Shown: positions 1 through 11,299 of the stretch, one piece after another | Layout of the letters: every line of letters begins with the position of its first letter | How positions within the stretch are numbered: the first letter of the stretch is position 1 | The notes under the pieces: generated by a model | What the model saw: only the letters and a program-made list of their open reading frames with translations | The model's database searches: none | What the model was told of the DNA's origin: nothing | Program-made: the position numbers and the translations under genes | NCBI GenBank assembly: GCA_037176705.1 | Contig: CM073886.1 | Span: 122,849,001-122,913,000 of the forward strand | Direction: 5' to 3' | Source: Molossus alvarezi | Lineage: Eukaryota > Chordata > Mammalia > Chiroptera > Molossidae | DNA length: 64,000 nt

Positions 1-107
1 AGAGTCCTCTAGACATGAAAAAACACACTTTAGTCACCATTACACTCGTATTACCCAATATATTAGATAAAATAAGAGAAAATAAGACATATTAGATGTT
101 ACAAATA

Positions 108-559
108 CAGTGATACCTCGGTTCTCGAACATAATTCGTTCCAGGAGGACGGTCGAGAACCAAATTGTTCGAGAACCGAAGCAATGAAACCAATAGGAAA
201 TAATGGAAACTGGATTAATTCGTTCCAAGCCCCAGAAAATGCCTATTTACTGGCCTAATTTGTATATAATATGTAGAAAAACATAAGTCTCAACAAGAAA
301 TAAAAGTGTACAGTATGTATTAAAAAAAATAAAATAAAATGTACTCTCTGCACAAAGCGTGACTCTCTCTCTGCACGCACACTGATGACGCCAGCAAGGC
401 GCGCTGGGCCGAATGAACGCCATTCGGCTCAACTCGGCTCATCTCGGAAGTTCGAGTTCCAAATATTTGTTCGGATTCCGAGACAAAAGTTTCTCGAATC
501 TCCTGGTCGAATACCGATTTGGTCGAAAACCGAGGCGTTCGAGAACCGAGGTATCACTG
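108..559. mobile_element. Nested 452-bp MITE with perfect terminal inverted repeats
   Basis: Both ends read inward as CAGTGATACCTCGGTTCTCG and continue for 23 identical bases. TA flanks the element at 106-107 and 560-561. The interior repeats motifs of the ends (TTCGAGAACCGA, GGTCGAAAACCGAGG) and has no transposase. The TA duplication and CAGT start fit a non-autonomous Tc1/mariner or Tigger-class element. It sits inside the larger Tigger-like element and so is younger than it. The perfect termini suggest fairly recent insertion. Confidence 0.85.
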
Positions 560-1044
560 TATCATATTATTATTGTACATTTAATTACACACACAGTTCT
601 TACAAGCACTAACCTATGAAAATAGTGCATCTTGCTCGAGGATGAAGCGGTGAAGATGAGAGATGTGCTGCACAGCAGAGAAGAGCAAGGCTCCTGCCCC
701 TCTGCAGGTCTCAGTAGGCGAGTCTGCAGGTGGTGCGGTGTCTTCAGCAGGTGCATCGTCTTCTTCCGCTGTAGGAGCACTAGGAGTGGGCAGTGGGTGT
801 CTGGGTGCGCGGCTGAAGGACATCGTGGTAGGCAGTTGCTGGCGCTGTGTTTTCACATGCGTGAGGAGGCTTTTGTAGGGTCTGGCGCTCCATCAAGTGC
901 ATTCCGGAAACGCGACGCACGCATCATTTGTGGGTCCCATTCGCCAGTCATGTCCTGTACCACCTTAATAGTTCTCACGACTTGCGAGAGACGCTCAAGT
1001 GTAAGGCCACCCTCCTCCTCCTGACCCCCAGGAACCTCTGGCTG

Positions 1045-2505
1045 CTATTCCTCCTCCTCCACCAGATCCTCCTCAGTTAAGGGATCTGAATGTGTCTCCA
1101 GCAGCTCATCCACATCATCGCGGGTCATGTCTGTGAAACCTTCTCCTCCCAGCATCCGGGCCAGCCTAACTGCCTTATCCACTGCTGAGTTGCTTATATC
1201 CGCTGGGATAAATCCTCTGTAGTCATGGACAATTTCAGGCCACATCACCTTCCAGCTGGCCTTCAGAGTCTCCGTCGTTATGACCTTCAACGCGGCCTGG
1301 ATGTCCTTCAGACGGGTCGCGATGTACACTGCCCCCAGTACTCCTTCAGCAAGTTCTCCTCAAGGTCCCTGCCTTGGACGAGGTGCTGCAGGGTGTTTCG
1401 CATGTAGAGGGCCTTGAACACGCGAATAACGCCTTGATCCAGGGGCTGGGTCAGCGAAGTGGTGTTGGGAGGAAGGAACTGATCCTCACACTGTCGTAGG
1501 ATAGGTCTTGCGCATGACCTCCAGCACTGTCCATGAGAAGAAGGACATTAAACTCGAGTCCCTTCTCCGCGAGATACAGCTGACTTGGGGGACGAAGCTC
1601 TCGTGGAACAAGTCCGATGACAGCTGCTTCGAGATCCAGCCCTTGCAGTTGTGCATCCAGTGCACTGGCAGCAGGTTCTTGTTTCTATTCTTCAGGGCCT
1701 GGGGGTTCTCGGCCCTGGGTAAGGGCAGCTTGAGCACAAATCCCTCAGCATTTCCACACATAACGAGAGTCACACGATCCTTATACGCCTTGAAGTCATG
1801 GACCTTGGCCTCATCCTTGAAAATGAATGTCCAGGAAGGCATTCTTTTCCAGAATAGTCCTGTTTCGTCCATATTGAACACCTGTTCTGGATGATACTCG
1901 CCCTCTTCAAGGATCTTCTGGAACATGTTGTTCAAGTAATCCTCTGCTGCAGGCTGGTCAGCAAAGGCAGCTTCTCCATGGACAAAGACACTCTTGAGAT
2001 GATACCTCTTCTGGAACTTCTCGAACAAACCCTCGCTCGCTCTGAAATCCATGAACGTTGCAGAAGAGGGTCCTGGTTGAGGTCCATCCACCGTGAAGCG
2101 CTGATAGAGCTGCCTTGCCTTCTCCCGGATGACCAGCGATCCAACAGAATGTGTTCCTTGCGGCTGTCGCCGATCCAAACGGCTAGGGCAGACTCCGTTT
2201 CCACTATGGACTTATTACGACTTGTCATGACGCGCTTTGCTTCCTTGTTGAAAGAGACAGTAGCCATCTCACGATGTCTTTTCATCTTTATGGATGGAGC
2301 GAACAGTATACTCATTCAGGTCATAATGACGGGCAACCTCCACAATTTTCTTGCCATCTTTGATCATATCCAAGAGTTTTACCTTCTCCTGGATGGTAAG
2401 CATCTTCCTCCAGCACTTAGTTTCATCGTCAGGAGGCTTAGAAGAAGCAGCACATTTAGGAATCATCGTGGGGCTTAGATAAAAGTTCTCAGAAATCGCA
2501 AACAC
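1045..2505 (-). pseudogene. Decayed Tigger/pogo-type transposase
   Basis: Read on the minus strand, pieces of one transposase lie in different frames. The N-terminal helix-turn-helix is in 2505-2269 (TIQEKVKLLDMIKDGKKIVE). A second DNA-binding region around 2150-2050 includes VIREKARQLYQRF. The start of the DDE catalytic domain shows FNMDETGLFWKRMPS near 1850. The second catalytic block (remnants of an MDSAGG-like motif) falls near 1545 in another frame. An acidic C-terminal part lies at 1329-1045 (DIQAALKVITTETLKASWKV, ending in EEDLVEEEE). At least three frame changes separate these pieces, so no functional protein can be made. The piecewise frames remain long, which suggests moderate age. 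CENP-B-like host genes are an alternative, but the terminal repeat at 2945 shows it belongs to a transposon. Confidence 0.75.
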
Positions 2506-3014
2506 TTACAAGAGCAACGATGCTCCCTATGCGTAGCCTTGTAGAAGCCTGTATGAAAGAAACGACTTGCATGAGGCTGAGCCAATCAGTGGCCAGGATA
2601 GGAAGAGGATGGGATAGCCAATCAGTGAATAGCACACTCTGATTGGCTTGGTTTCACCACACCCAATTTTTTGAAAAAAAGTTACTGCCCACACACAAGG
2701 AGTGGTAGAGTGGTTGCACCTGGTGTTGAAGGATTCCTGGGGTGCTCGAATACATAGGCCTACAGTCCATACGTACAGTAATTGTAATTTTAATTGTAAT
2801 AGAGGGGTGTATAATTGACTCAGACAACTGAGCGCACGCTGTATCATTTTCATTGTCTTGATTAACTTTTTAATGAATATTTGAAAAAAAAACCGTGATG
2901 GAGTGAAGCCGCGAAAGTCGAAGCGCGAAGTGGCGGGGACGACTGTAAATGCAAATATCTCAAGATGAGGTTCTTGAAGGGTGGGAAGAAGGCTTGCTTG
3001 TTCTTATTTGCTTT

Positions 3015-3256
3015 TTAAAATTTTTTCCTTCACCTGAGGATATTTTTTCACTTATTATCAGACAGAGTGGGAGGGAGGGAGAGAGAGACAGAGAGAAACA
3101 TCGATGTGATGGAGCCACATCGACTGGTTGTCTTCTGCACGACCCAACTAGGGCCGGACAAACCGCAACCGAGGTCCGTGCCCTCGACTGGAATCGAACC
3201 CGCGACTCATTGGTCTACGGGTTGGTACTCTAACTGCTGAGCCAAACCGGCCAAGA
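3015..3256 (-). mobile_element. VES-like tRNA-derived SINE
   Basis: On the plus strand it runs from the tail (CACCTGAGGATATTTTTTCA), through GAGA-rich body and ACATCGATG, to the reversed head CTGAGCCAAACCGGCCAAG. The B box is reversed at GGAATCGAACCC. Flanking CTTATTTGCTTT (3003-3014) and CTTTATTTGCTTT (3257-3269) look like the target duplication. Confidence 0.85.
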
Positions 3257-3589
3257 CTTTATTTGCTTTGTTGAAGAGGAGGTTGCTTTAGTGATGGAGA
3301 GAGAAAGGGAAAACCAGAGAAAACTGCAGGAGAGACACACAAAGGTTACTAGCAGCGCTACAACTTTGTGGGTCCTTCCTTTATAAAGAAATATTTAAGA
3401 GTATACGACTACATTCATATATAAAGAGGCCGGGTTTGTTACCGTGTAGTCATTATTGTTATATTTAATTTTTTTCTGATTTAAAAATATTAAAATGAAA
3501 ACATTCTTGGACCTCTAGAAACCTCACGGCCCCCAGCAGGTGTCTGCTGCGCCCACCCTGCCACTCTGCGTGCGGCATCCGGGCGCACC

Positions 3590-3735
3590 GGGCCTTTGGT
3601 CTCTCTGGGTCGCGCTATTCCTTCTGCCTGGAATGTCTGCCCGTCATCCCAACCCCGCCCACTGCCCCTGTCCACCCGACAGATTCTTGCTCACACTCCA
3701 AGATCACTGTCTCTTGACAGATTTAGCAAATTAAA
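3590..3735 (+). repeat. Probable L2 3'-region fragment
   Basis: The text CTATTCCTTCTGCCTGGAAT and the following C-rich stretch resemble the L2 LINE 3' coding region found in all mammals. The copy is short and diverged. Confidence 0.35.
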
Positions 3736-3832
3736 ACACAGGATGCCTAGTTGAATCTCAGATAAACAATGAGTAATCATTTTAGTATAAATCTGTCCCA
3801 AATAGTGCATGTCCCAAATCTTGCATTAGACA
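3718..3832. repeat. Diverged interspersed repeat, copy 1 (see 13054-13150)
   Basis: Shares the order TAGTT-AAT-TCAGATAA, then TTTTAGTATAA and then GTCCCAAAT-like text with 13054-13150. I recognise it as an old dispersed repeat but cannot name its family. Confidence 0.5.
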
Positions 3833-3835
3833 GAG

Positions 3836-4933
3836 TTATGGTAAGAAGTGGTGCCTGTGTGTCTGAGGTTCAGATGAGCTGGCTGCCCCACTCTGTCGCT
3901 GTCCCTGACTCCTTTTCCGGTCAGGTTTTCTTCCCACCTGCTGCGGCGAGGCGGTCCAGCCCTCGCACCTGTCACCACACCCCTGCACCGTCTGTGCCAT
4001 CGGTCCCCTCACCTGCCATGGGCGGGAGGGACGTGGCAATGCCGGAGCTGTCGCATGTGAGTAAATGGTGCTCTCCCTTGATTTCCCCGCTATCTGGTTA
4101 CTCTCGGGATGACGTGGCAGCGTCGGGTTTTCATTTCATTCAGGATGTTGTGTAATGAGACAGCGGTTGACTCTTGCATGAGATTACAGTAACACTTCTA
4201 TTAGCAAGCATGTGTCCCAAGGGGTCACTTGGGGCTCAGACATTACCTGATGGAGGAGAGCCGGAGCCTGAGCCCGGGCCGACACCTCCGTCCCCCGTGC
4301 CTCTGTTCTGAGAAGCAAAGGCAGACAGCGTGAGCTCTGCGACCCCTCCCTGGCAGCCTAGGGTCACACAGCAAACCACTGGTGGCCCAACTGGACCCTG
4401 CAGGTGAAGGGCGGGGCTTTCTGCTTTTCAGATTTAGGCTTAGGAAATGCTGATGTTCCACCTTTACCTTAGGAGTGGGTTGATTCTGTTAAATGTTCTT
4501 TTAAACCTTTCCTTCACTCAGCACTGGTGACGTGGAAGAAACCGGCTTCAGTTGAGCTCGTGGGCAGGGGCCACGTGAGACGGCCAGCCTGGGGGGCCGG
4601 GCTCCAGTCAGTGCTCTGACCCCATTCCCAGCAGCAAGGGTCTCCGAACCCAAGCCCAGTGCAGGCAGCATGCCTCCGGGTACCCCTGCCAGCGGCACTC
4701 AACCTCAGGACTGCAGGCCAGTCAAAGCGCTGGCAGTTCCAACCCGAGAGCCTGCCCAGGGCCTCCAGGAAGGACAGCTAACGTTCCCTTCTGATTGCTA
4801 AGAATTTCCCGGCTTTCAACACTTTCTCCCTTTCTCGGAGAAATTCATTCTACATTCTTCTTCTGGAAATGAAATTTCCCAAGCTGACCACTGGTTAATC
4901 ATGCTGAGCAAGAACCGCAGGTCCCCAGTGTCC

Positions 4934-4965
<32 letters not shown>

Positions 4966-5227
4966 TGTATCCTTCTTGGGGAAATGCTCAGTGGTTTCTA
5001 CCTCTTCACTGATCTCTAGACCCTCCCCCTCATCCCGCTGCTTACAAGAGCAGGCAACATGGCCCAGGGTAGTCTCCAGGAACAGTCAACAGGTGTTAGG
5101 AGAAAGAAAACAAAAACACAGGTGCTGTCATGGTCCCTCCACCTGGGGAATTCCGCACACTACCCCCCTCCTGGGCTGTCACCATGTTCCTTCGTCTGAT
5201 AAAGGCTCTGTAAGTTCTACAGTCTGT
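3836..5227. other. Intergenic, no gene seen
   Basis: The only clear structure is a (TG)n run at 4934-4969. Open frames here are short and show no recognisable domain. Confidence 0.6.
4934..4969. repeat. (TG)n microsatellite
   Basis: Uninterrupted TG dinucleotides ending in GCGCGTGT. Confidence 0.95.
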
Positions 5228-5411
5228 CTTTTTTATTTGATTTTTATTTATTGATTTTTAGAGAGAGAGGAAGGGAGAAAGAAACATCGATCTATTGGTC
5301 CCACATATTTATGCATTCATTGGTTGATTCTTGTTTGTGCCCTGAACAGGGATCAAACCCGCAAGGCACATTGGGAAGATGCTCTAACCAACTGAGCTAT
5401 CTGGATAGGGC
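5228..5411 (-). mobile_element. VES-like SINE, diverged
   Basis: Reversed order of T-rich tail, ATTGATTTTTAGAGAGAGAG, AACATCGAT, GGGATCAAACCC (reversed B box) and CAACTGAGCTATCTGGATAG (decayed reversed head). It is more diverged than most copies in the window. Confidence 0.75.
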
Positions 5412-6299
5412 CTACACTTCTCTTTTTAATAAAACAAAAACCAAAAGAATGAGCAATCTTATTTAACTCAATGTTTTCCAAACGTATTTGATCAGAGGAC
5501 CACCCTATTCTCCTTTTATTGAGGGACATCTTAGCCAGTTAGTCATCCTGGGAGCACACTTGGGGAACTGTGTCTGAAAAGGGAGCGGAAGTAAGCAGGT
5601 GTTTCACAATCTGGACTCCCTCTCCAAGTCACCAGCTCCGCACCAGAACTTGGCTGAGAGCGCGCAGCGGGCCTCAGTGCTGCCCTGGCAGGACTGACCC
5701 CCCGAGCCCACAGGGGGCGCAGAGTCTCAGTGCAGCCAGGGGAGTCGCAGGGGGGCGGCTGACGCAAAGCCGGGCTCCACAGGGCGCTGCCCGCTAGGGG
5801 CCTAGGCTGGTGCCCACTCCCAAGAGTGTCAAGAACATTCGGGTTTTGTGTTGGACTTAAAACACCCTGCAAGGCCACCTGTGACTTCCACGGGGCTTGT
5901 CATCTGAGGAGGAGGCATGCTGTCCTCCCCCAACCCAGGGCAGTGGCATTTCCTCTCTTCCGCGTGTTTTTCTTGCCACCAGAACACACCAAGCTCAGGG
6001 CCCCCGTCTGCACCATTCCAGGAATCCTGCTACCTTGCCACACAGAACTGATGTGAGCAGCATCGCCCAGAGCTGGGCAAAGTGGTGGCCCTGTCCAAGA
6101 ATTCGCCGGCTCAGGGTTTGCCCGGATGCTCACTTGGTGGTGGTACTATCTATTTCTCAGGTCCTGCCTCAAGGTCACCTCTAACGCAGGCCGTGCTATT
6201 TTCTGTTATAGTCTCCCAATTGGATTCTTTATAGCATTGCCATCACCAGGATCACTATGTATTTTTACATTTTTGCATATGGTCCTTTTCCACTGAAAT
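5412..6299. other. Intergenic DNA downstream of GDNF, no gene seen
   Basis: Part of 5465-5575 resembles an old DNA-transposon remnant (TTTTCCAAACG, TTGGGGAACTG) that I cannot name. The rest is GC-moderate unique DNA with overlapping short frames on both strands. Confidence 0.5.
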
Positions 6300-6420
6300 G
6301 AAATATCAACTCCATGAGGGCAGATGTTTTTGCTTCGCCTACTTTTGGATGGCGGGTGCCTTGAGTAGTGCCAGGCATGGCGCGGGCACCCCGAAAGTAT
6401 TCGTTCGTTGAGTGAACAAA
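6300..6420 (+). repeat. L2 LINE 3' end fragment
   Basis: The order CTCCATGAGGGCAGA, then GCCTTGAGTAGTGCCAGGCA, then TTCGTTGAGTGAA matches the universal L2 3' terminus. Confidence 0.65.
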
Positions 6421-6602
6421 GGAAGTGTTTTCCCGCTTGGGTGGTGATTGGTTGTGCAGAGCTGATAGGCAAGGCCACTGACCAACCAGCAGGCTGTGTG
6501 GTGGGGGAGGGGACGGCGGGCGGCCTTCCAGCCCAGCGCCCCGGGCGTGGTCTCCAGGCTCGCGAGGAAGGACAGAAGTACAGAGAGCAATAGAAATGAA
6601 TT

Positions 6603-6608
6603 TTTATT
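6603..6608 (-). promoter_or_regulatory. Candidate GDNF poly(A) signal AATAAA
   Basis: On the minus strand the text is TTTTTACAAATAAAAATTC. Two upstream TGTA motifs (TTGTACAATATCATTTTGTA) and a downstream T/GT-rich stretch (CTCTGTACTTCTGTCC) are the usual companions. It is the first clear AATAAA I found downstream of the stop codon, which would put cleavage near 6588. An earlier site with a variant hexamer is possible. Confidence 0.55.
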
Positions 6609-9070
6609 TGTAAAAAGTTACAAAATGATATTGTACAAAAATAAAGTCTGTAGAGAACTTTGGTTGAATAACACAAACGACTGAGACAGATCAGAGAAGT
6701 CAGAACTTCAAAGAAGGGCACTGCATACTGCATCAGGTGGTAATCGCAACAATCAAGAAAAATCACAAACTTTACCCTTTTGCGGATGTGGGGCGATTCG
6801 CTTCAGCGAAAGCCTGCTTATGGTGCGTCCTGGTGCCGGAACAAGGAGAGAACGCCCCGAGTCTACAGCGCCCCTGGGCAGGGGCTCTCTGGGGAGCGGG
6901 GGGCTGAGTTGACCCTGGGGACACCAGCCACCAAACCCACCAGGGCTCTCTGCATCGGACAGAGGACCCTGTGGCATCATCCAGCTGTGCTCCCTGAATG
7001 AGGAGGGCTGGGTCTGCCACTGCTCCGGGCAGGCTGCTGCTCAGCAGGGTCCCCGCTCTGGCCCCCGAGAGGGGGAGGGGAGGCCCCTTCCCTCCATTTC
7101 CAAGTCCTGCAAGGGGAGCAGAAAGGACAGAGCGGGGCAGAATGATGGAGAACTTGGGTGTCTGGGGCTAGGGGGAAGGGATGTCTGGTAACTGCTGCCT
7201 CTTGGTTACTTTGTAAAATTAACATGATTTGAGGGAGGCCAGTAAGGTCTTCTAATTGCAAAACCTGTCATACTTTGGGGCTAATAGCCACTAAGGTAGT
7301 GATAGCTGATCTCCTTGATAAAAACCCTTTTCGAAATGCGTAACATGCTCTGTTGTAGGGCCCAGTGCCTTGCGCAGGGGCGGCTCCCAGACAAATCCAG
7401 GATCTGGGGCTCGCAGGAGATGGCTGTTCCCATCCTGCCTTTCTCCCCTCCAGCCGTTCATCATAAAGGCAGCACACACTCTGGGAGTAAGGCTTGGTGA
7501 GTGGCCAGGCCAGACACATCTTCCTCATCCACCCTTCTGGCTGCCTTCTTCCAAGGGAGGGCTCAGGTGTACCGGGACAGCAACTAGTGCCCCAAGTCGA
7601 CAGCCCAGGGGCTTCTATGGCAACCAGCAGAACCCTGTTTTGGAAGGCCGGCAGCATGCTCCTTAGCTGTGCTGGGCACTGGCATTGTCTCAGCGACAGG
7701 AGGAAGGATAAAGGAAGAGTCTTGGCTCAGAGTGGATCCCTGGCTACCTGGCAGGTTTTACTTTTAGGTCAATTACCCACTAAAAGGACTTAGATCCAGA
7801 ATTACCTGCTAAAAGGAATTTAACCTTTTGTATACATGGTTGTGCGTAATGTGTATCATAGATAGATATATGTGGCGGGAAATAAGAGCTTAAATATGAC
7901 AGAAAATGGAGCATTCAGCATTTCTGTTCAGAGCTGGAGCAACGAAGAAATAAAACCAAGTGCCAATGGTCTCTGCACGCTGCTCCCGAAAAGGGGGCCT
8001 GTCAGACACGTTCCTTTGGACACATTTCTTTTGGAAAAAAAAAAAAAAAAGAAAGAAATATGCTGAAATTGGGGGATATTAATGAAGGCTTTTCTTTAAA
8101 AGGTAAAGTAAGTGATTTTTGCCTAGCGAAAAATGTTTTAATACTTTGAAAAGCATGGACCCTTGTTCCCAATTAAAATGTCCTTTGTCACCTTCTTTGC
8201 ATTTTGCGAGCACATATACTTTGGCACCTTTGAAAAGAGACTTTAATAAATAAGGGAAGAAAGAGAAACTCATTAGTGAACGGTAATAAATAACAATAAC
8301 TTAAATCTCAATAAATATCTTCTCTATATTTCCGTATCTGAAACAGATGCATTGCATCGAGTAGCTTCTCTGGTCACTGGTGACCACGCATAGCCAGAGC
8401 TGGGGTGTATGTAACATCTGTCTCTCTGTAAACCGACAGGCCCTGGGGAGCGGGGGCCTTCCCCATTCGCTCTCCTGCAAGAATGCTGGAGAAAACCACA
8501 ACTGGTTTCCCGTTTCCAAGGCCCTAAAGGAAATACCTTCAGGTTGGTTTTTAGTCATGAGGACAGCCTTTTTGGTTCCTAGCCAACTGCTTCCCACCCC
8601 ACACACCAAGTTCAAAATGAATCACCAGCGGTTCACAGCATGCTGGTTGTAGTAAACCTCAGGCCTCAACTTTCAGATTCAGAGGTGACTGTCTCTGGTG
8701 TCTTTGCTTTCTCCCCCGCCCTCCTTTCCGGGGTATGTCTCCACTGAGTGACAGAAAAATAAACCTTTCTTGCTTTCAGCAGTAAAACGAAATGACGAGG
8801 AACGACACCAGGATTCCGCTTCCCGGTGCCTCCAGGCGAGCGAAAACAAACCGCAGGAGACACACTGGTTTGGTTTCAAGTGCATCCGCAACTGTGCCCG
8901 CAACCGGTGACGGTGGACTGTATCGGATGAAATGATGGCAACACCCAACCAGGGCGCCAGCCCTGAGCTTCTGGTGGCATCAGCTGCCGTCCGGGAGAAT
9001 CCAGACGCTGTTTCCCTCCCGTCCAGTTTTATGTAGCTGGATCTCTCTGTACCAGGCTCCCACACGGCTG

Positions 9071-9124
9071 CCTTCCTCCTTCCTCCTCCTCCTCCTCCTC
9101 CTCGGCCTCCTCCTCCTCCTCCGC
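9071..9124 (-). repeat. (GGA)n purine repeat in GDNF 3' UTR
   Basis: On the plus strand it is TCC repeats with one CGGCC interruption near 9104. In the mRNA it reads as GGAGGAGGA-type sequence about 105 nt after the stop codon. Confidence 0.9.
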
Positions 9125-9228
9125 CTTGGTCCTCATCTTCCGTTCTGGGCAAACATTTCCTGGGAACCTTGGTCCCGTTCTTTGCGCTGCAGCAGGAATG
9201 CAATACACAGCGGTCTCTGGAGCCGGAG

Positions 9229-9713
9229 TCAGATACATCCACACCTTTTAGCGGAATGCTTTCTTAGGATATGGTAAACCAGGTTGTCGTCCAGAAACGA
9301 CAGGTCGTCATCGAAGGCGATGGGTCTGCAACAGGCCTGCCCCACTTTGTCACTCGCCAGCCTCCTGCTTCTGGATAAGTTCTTCAGGATTTTGTCGTAC
9401 GTGGTCTCGGCGGCCTCGCAGGAGCCGCTGCAGTACCGGAAGATCAGTTCCTCCTTGGTTTCGTAGCCCAGACCCAAGTCTGTGACATTCAGGTGGACGG
9501 AGGTGAGGACGCAGCCCCGGTTCCTGCCCCTCGGGCCTCGCCGGCCTTTCCCGCGGGGGTTTTCGGGGTTGGCCGCTGCAGCCTGCCGATTTCTCTCTCT
9601 TCTCGGGAGTACAGCCATTTGTCTGTCCGGGGACCTCTTCAGCCTTTTTATGGTGGCTTGAATGAAATCCATGACGTCATTGAACTGATCGGGGTAATCC
9701 TCTGGCATATTGG
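9229..9713 (-). CDS. GDNF: GDNF coding exon 3: residues 51-211, end of pro-region and mature factor
   Basis: Exon 3 follows a strong acceptor (pyrimidine-rich tract ending TTGTTGAACAG at 9714) and begins CC-AAT-ATG. With the last T of exon 2 this gives Ser51-Asn52-Met53. The pro-region ends at the furin-type site RLKR (74-77), so mature GDNF starts at Ser78 and has 134 residues. All seven cystine-knot cysteines are present: C118, C145, C149, C178, C179, C208 and C210, in the contexts RGCV, YCSGSC, ACC and RCGC. Sequons NVT (N126) and NLS (N162) are kept. The basic N-terminal part of the mature chain (RRERNRQ, RGKGRRG) fits heparin binding. The frame is intact to TGA at 9231-9229. From memory of human GDNF I count about nine conservative changes, for example DQFD to DQFN, SCDAA to SCEAA and RNRRLVS to RSRRLAS. 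Identification is certain. Confidence 0.98.
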
Positions 9714-10124
9714 CTGTTCAACAAGGAAACAGAAAAGAGAAAACGTGAGACAACGACAATGGTCATTTCACGAGTCTTCTAGATCGAAGTGCCTCTGGAA
9801 GTCAGCCAGGACGGCCCAGAGCAAAACCAGCAGCCCGTCCAGCTGAGTGACACCCCCCCCCCCCCAGAACGGAGGGTTGTGTGCACCCTCCAGGCCTCCG
9901 CAGAAGGGAAAGAATTCAGCAGACACAGGCTACCATGTGGGTGCTACACTTCCTTGTGGAAGACAAACCCTTAAAGGCGGGGTTCATTTGAATGACATCT
10001 GGAGCAGGCTGATCCTGGAGGCCAGCTTCCTTGCCTACAGACAGAGCCTAGAGCAGTGGGTGGCAAACAAGGAGAATGAGCCGGGTGCTCCCCGAAATGC
10101 AGTTCCCGGCCCTCAGGAGGAGGT

Positions 10125-10215
10125 ATGGGGAGGGGCCCAGGAGCCAGCGGCTTTAACAAGCCCCGGAGGAATTCTAATGTGAGTGATCCACGGACTGCAG
10201 TTGGGAAATCCTGAG
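10125..10215. repeat. MER5A-like hAT remnant
   Basis: GGGGCCCAGGAGCCAGCGGC, AACAAGCCCC and TGATCCACGGACTGCA follow the order of a MER5-type element. Confidence 0.45.
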
Positions 10216-11299
10216 TAAAGGGTTCTCTTGGATGGGGAAGTCTTCCAACATTGCTACTACCCTGTGCTCCTCCCTGAGATCCACCCCGATTCAACACCTC
10301 TGCATGGCTGAGGGGGACCAGAATCATTTTGACAGAACAAATGAAAAGCTCATGAAGTCACGTATATTTTACAACTTCCTTAGAAACATGAAGGGACTGC
10401 AAAACGGCCTGCTTTTCACTAACAGAGACCGATTTACCACCTCCTTGGAACAGCATGGAGATGGCACTACTGCAGGATGACAACGAAATGTGTCACAGCA
10501 GTACGTGGAACTAAGGTGGAGTGTGGACAGGTGGAGGGTGACCCCAGGGGGCCCGGCCCCTGCTGCAGGCTGTCCCAGGACTCCCTGTCTTGGGTTGAGA
10601 CAGGAAAGACATGGTGCACTTTGGGGACATCACACGGAGCAATGAGGAGGCTGCTGCTACGATGGTGGAGACCGCTGCGGAAAAGCAGGAGTTAACTATC
10701 TCTCGGTGTTTTCCAACATGTTTCAGCATTCGCTTTGGCCGACGAAGCACGAGAAGATGAGCCATTTGAACAACTGAATACATTTCTAAATGAAGGAAGC
10801 AATTCAAAAGCCCATTTATTAGGTACCACACCTTTTATGCTCCCCTCATCCCATTTTCGGGGGATTTGGTCTGTTTAGGGTTACACGTGCCTTAAAGAAA
10901 TACACCACAAAAGAGTTGTTTGCAAGAGCGAAGGCTTTTTCAGAGCCTTGCTGAAGCAGGTTAGGGGTACCCTGTGCCCGGCCCACAGCAAACTGTTTTT
11001 TCGTGAACTGATGGTCAAAACAGATATCAGGTGTCTCACTGTGTAAAACAAAGTACAGCTAAGGTGACTCCACCACATGCGTCTGTCTAGCTATCCATCG
11101 GTCTAGCTGTCTAGATACAGGTACTATATATACAACACATGATCGGTAGCAGTGAACAGAGCGGGGATGGTGGGGACTCCCCAGAGCCCCTCGCTGCCCG
11201 ACGACTACAATGTGGCACTGGATGGTTCTGCTGCCACCTGGTCTGAGCCCCTCCCCTCCTGCCTGCGCACCTCCCTCATCCCAGCCTGACCCTCCTTCA

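Larger units (their letters stand above)
1..2945 (-). mobile_element. Tigger-like (pogo/Tc1-mariner) DNA transposon, partial at window edge
   Basis: The right end at 2945 has a terminal sequence that reads CAGTCGTCCCCGCCACTTCG on the minus strand, followed by TA at 2946-2947, as expected for a pogo-type element with a TA target duplication. Inside, the minus strand carries a broken transposase (about 2505 to 1045) with CENP-B-type DNA-binding and DDE regions. The element's other end is not seen, so it probably continues left of position 1. A separate MITE is nested at 108-559. The assignment to Tigger rests on recognisable transposase similarity; the exact subfamily is not determined. Confidence 0.75.
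6588..9228 (-). other. GDNF: GDNF exon 3, 3' untranslated region
   Basis: Starts right after the TGA at 9231-9229 and is inferred to end near 6588. The first 160 nt contain a purine-rich GGA repeat (9071-9124 on the plus strand as TCC). No SINE interrupts it. Frames in it, including several of 60-130 codons on either strand, show no recognisable domain. The length of about 2.6 kb is plausible for a mammalian GDNF 3' UTR. Confidence 0.6.

Noticed and set aside
8679..9244. 187-codon minus-strand frame overlapping the GDNF stop region
   Set aside because: It lies in the 3' UTR in another frame and is driven by the GGA repeat, giving long glycine runs.
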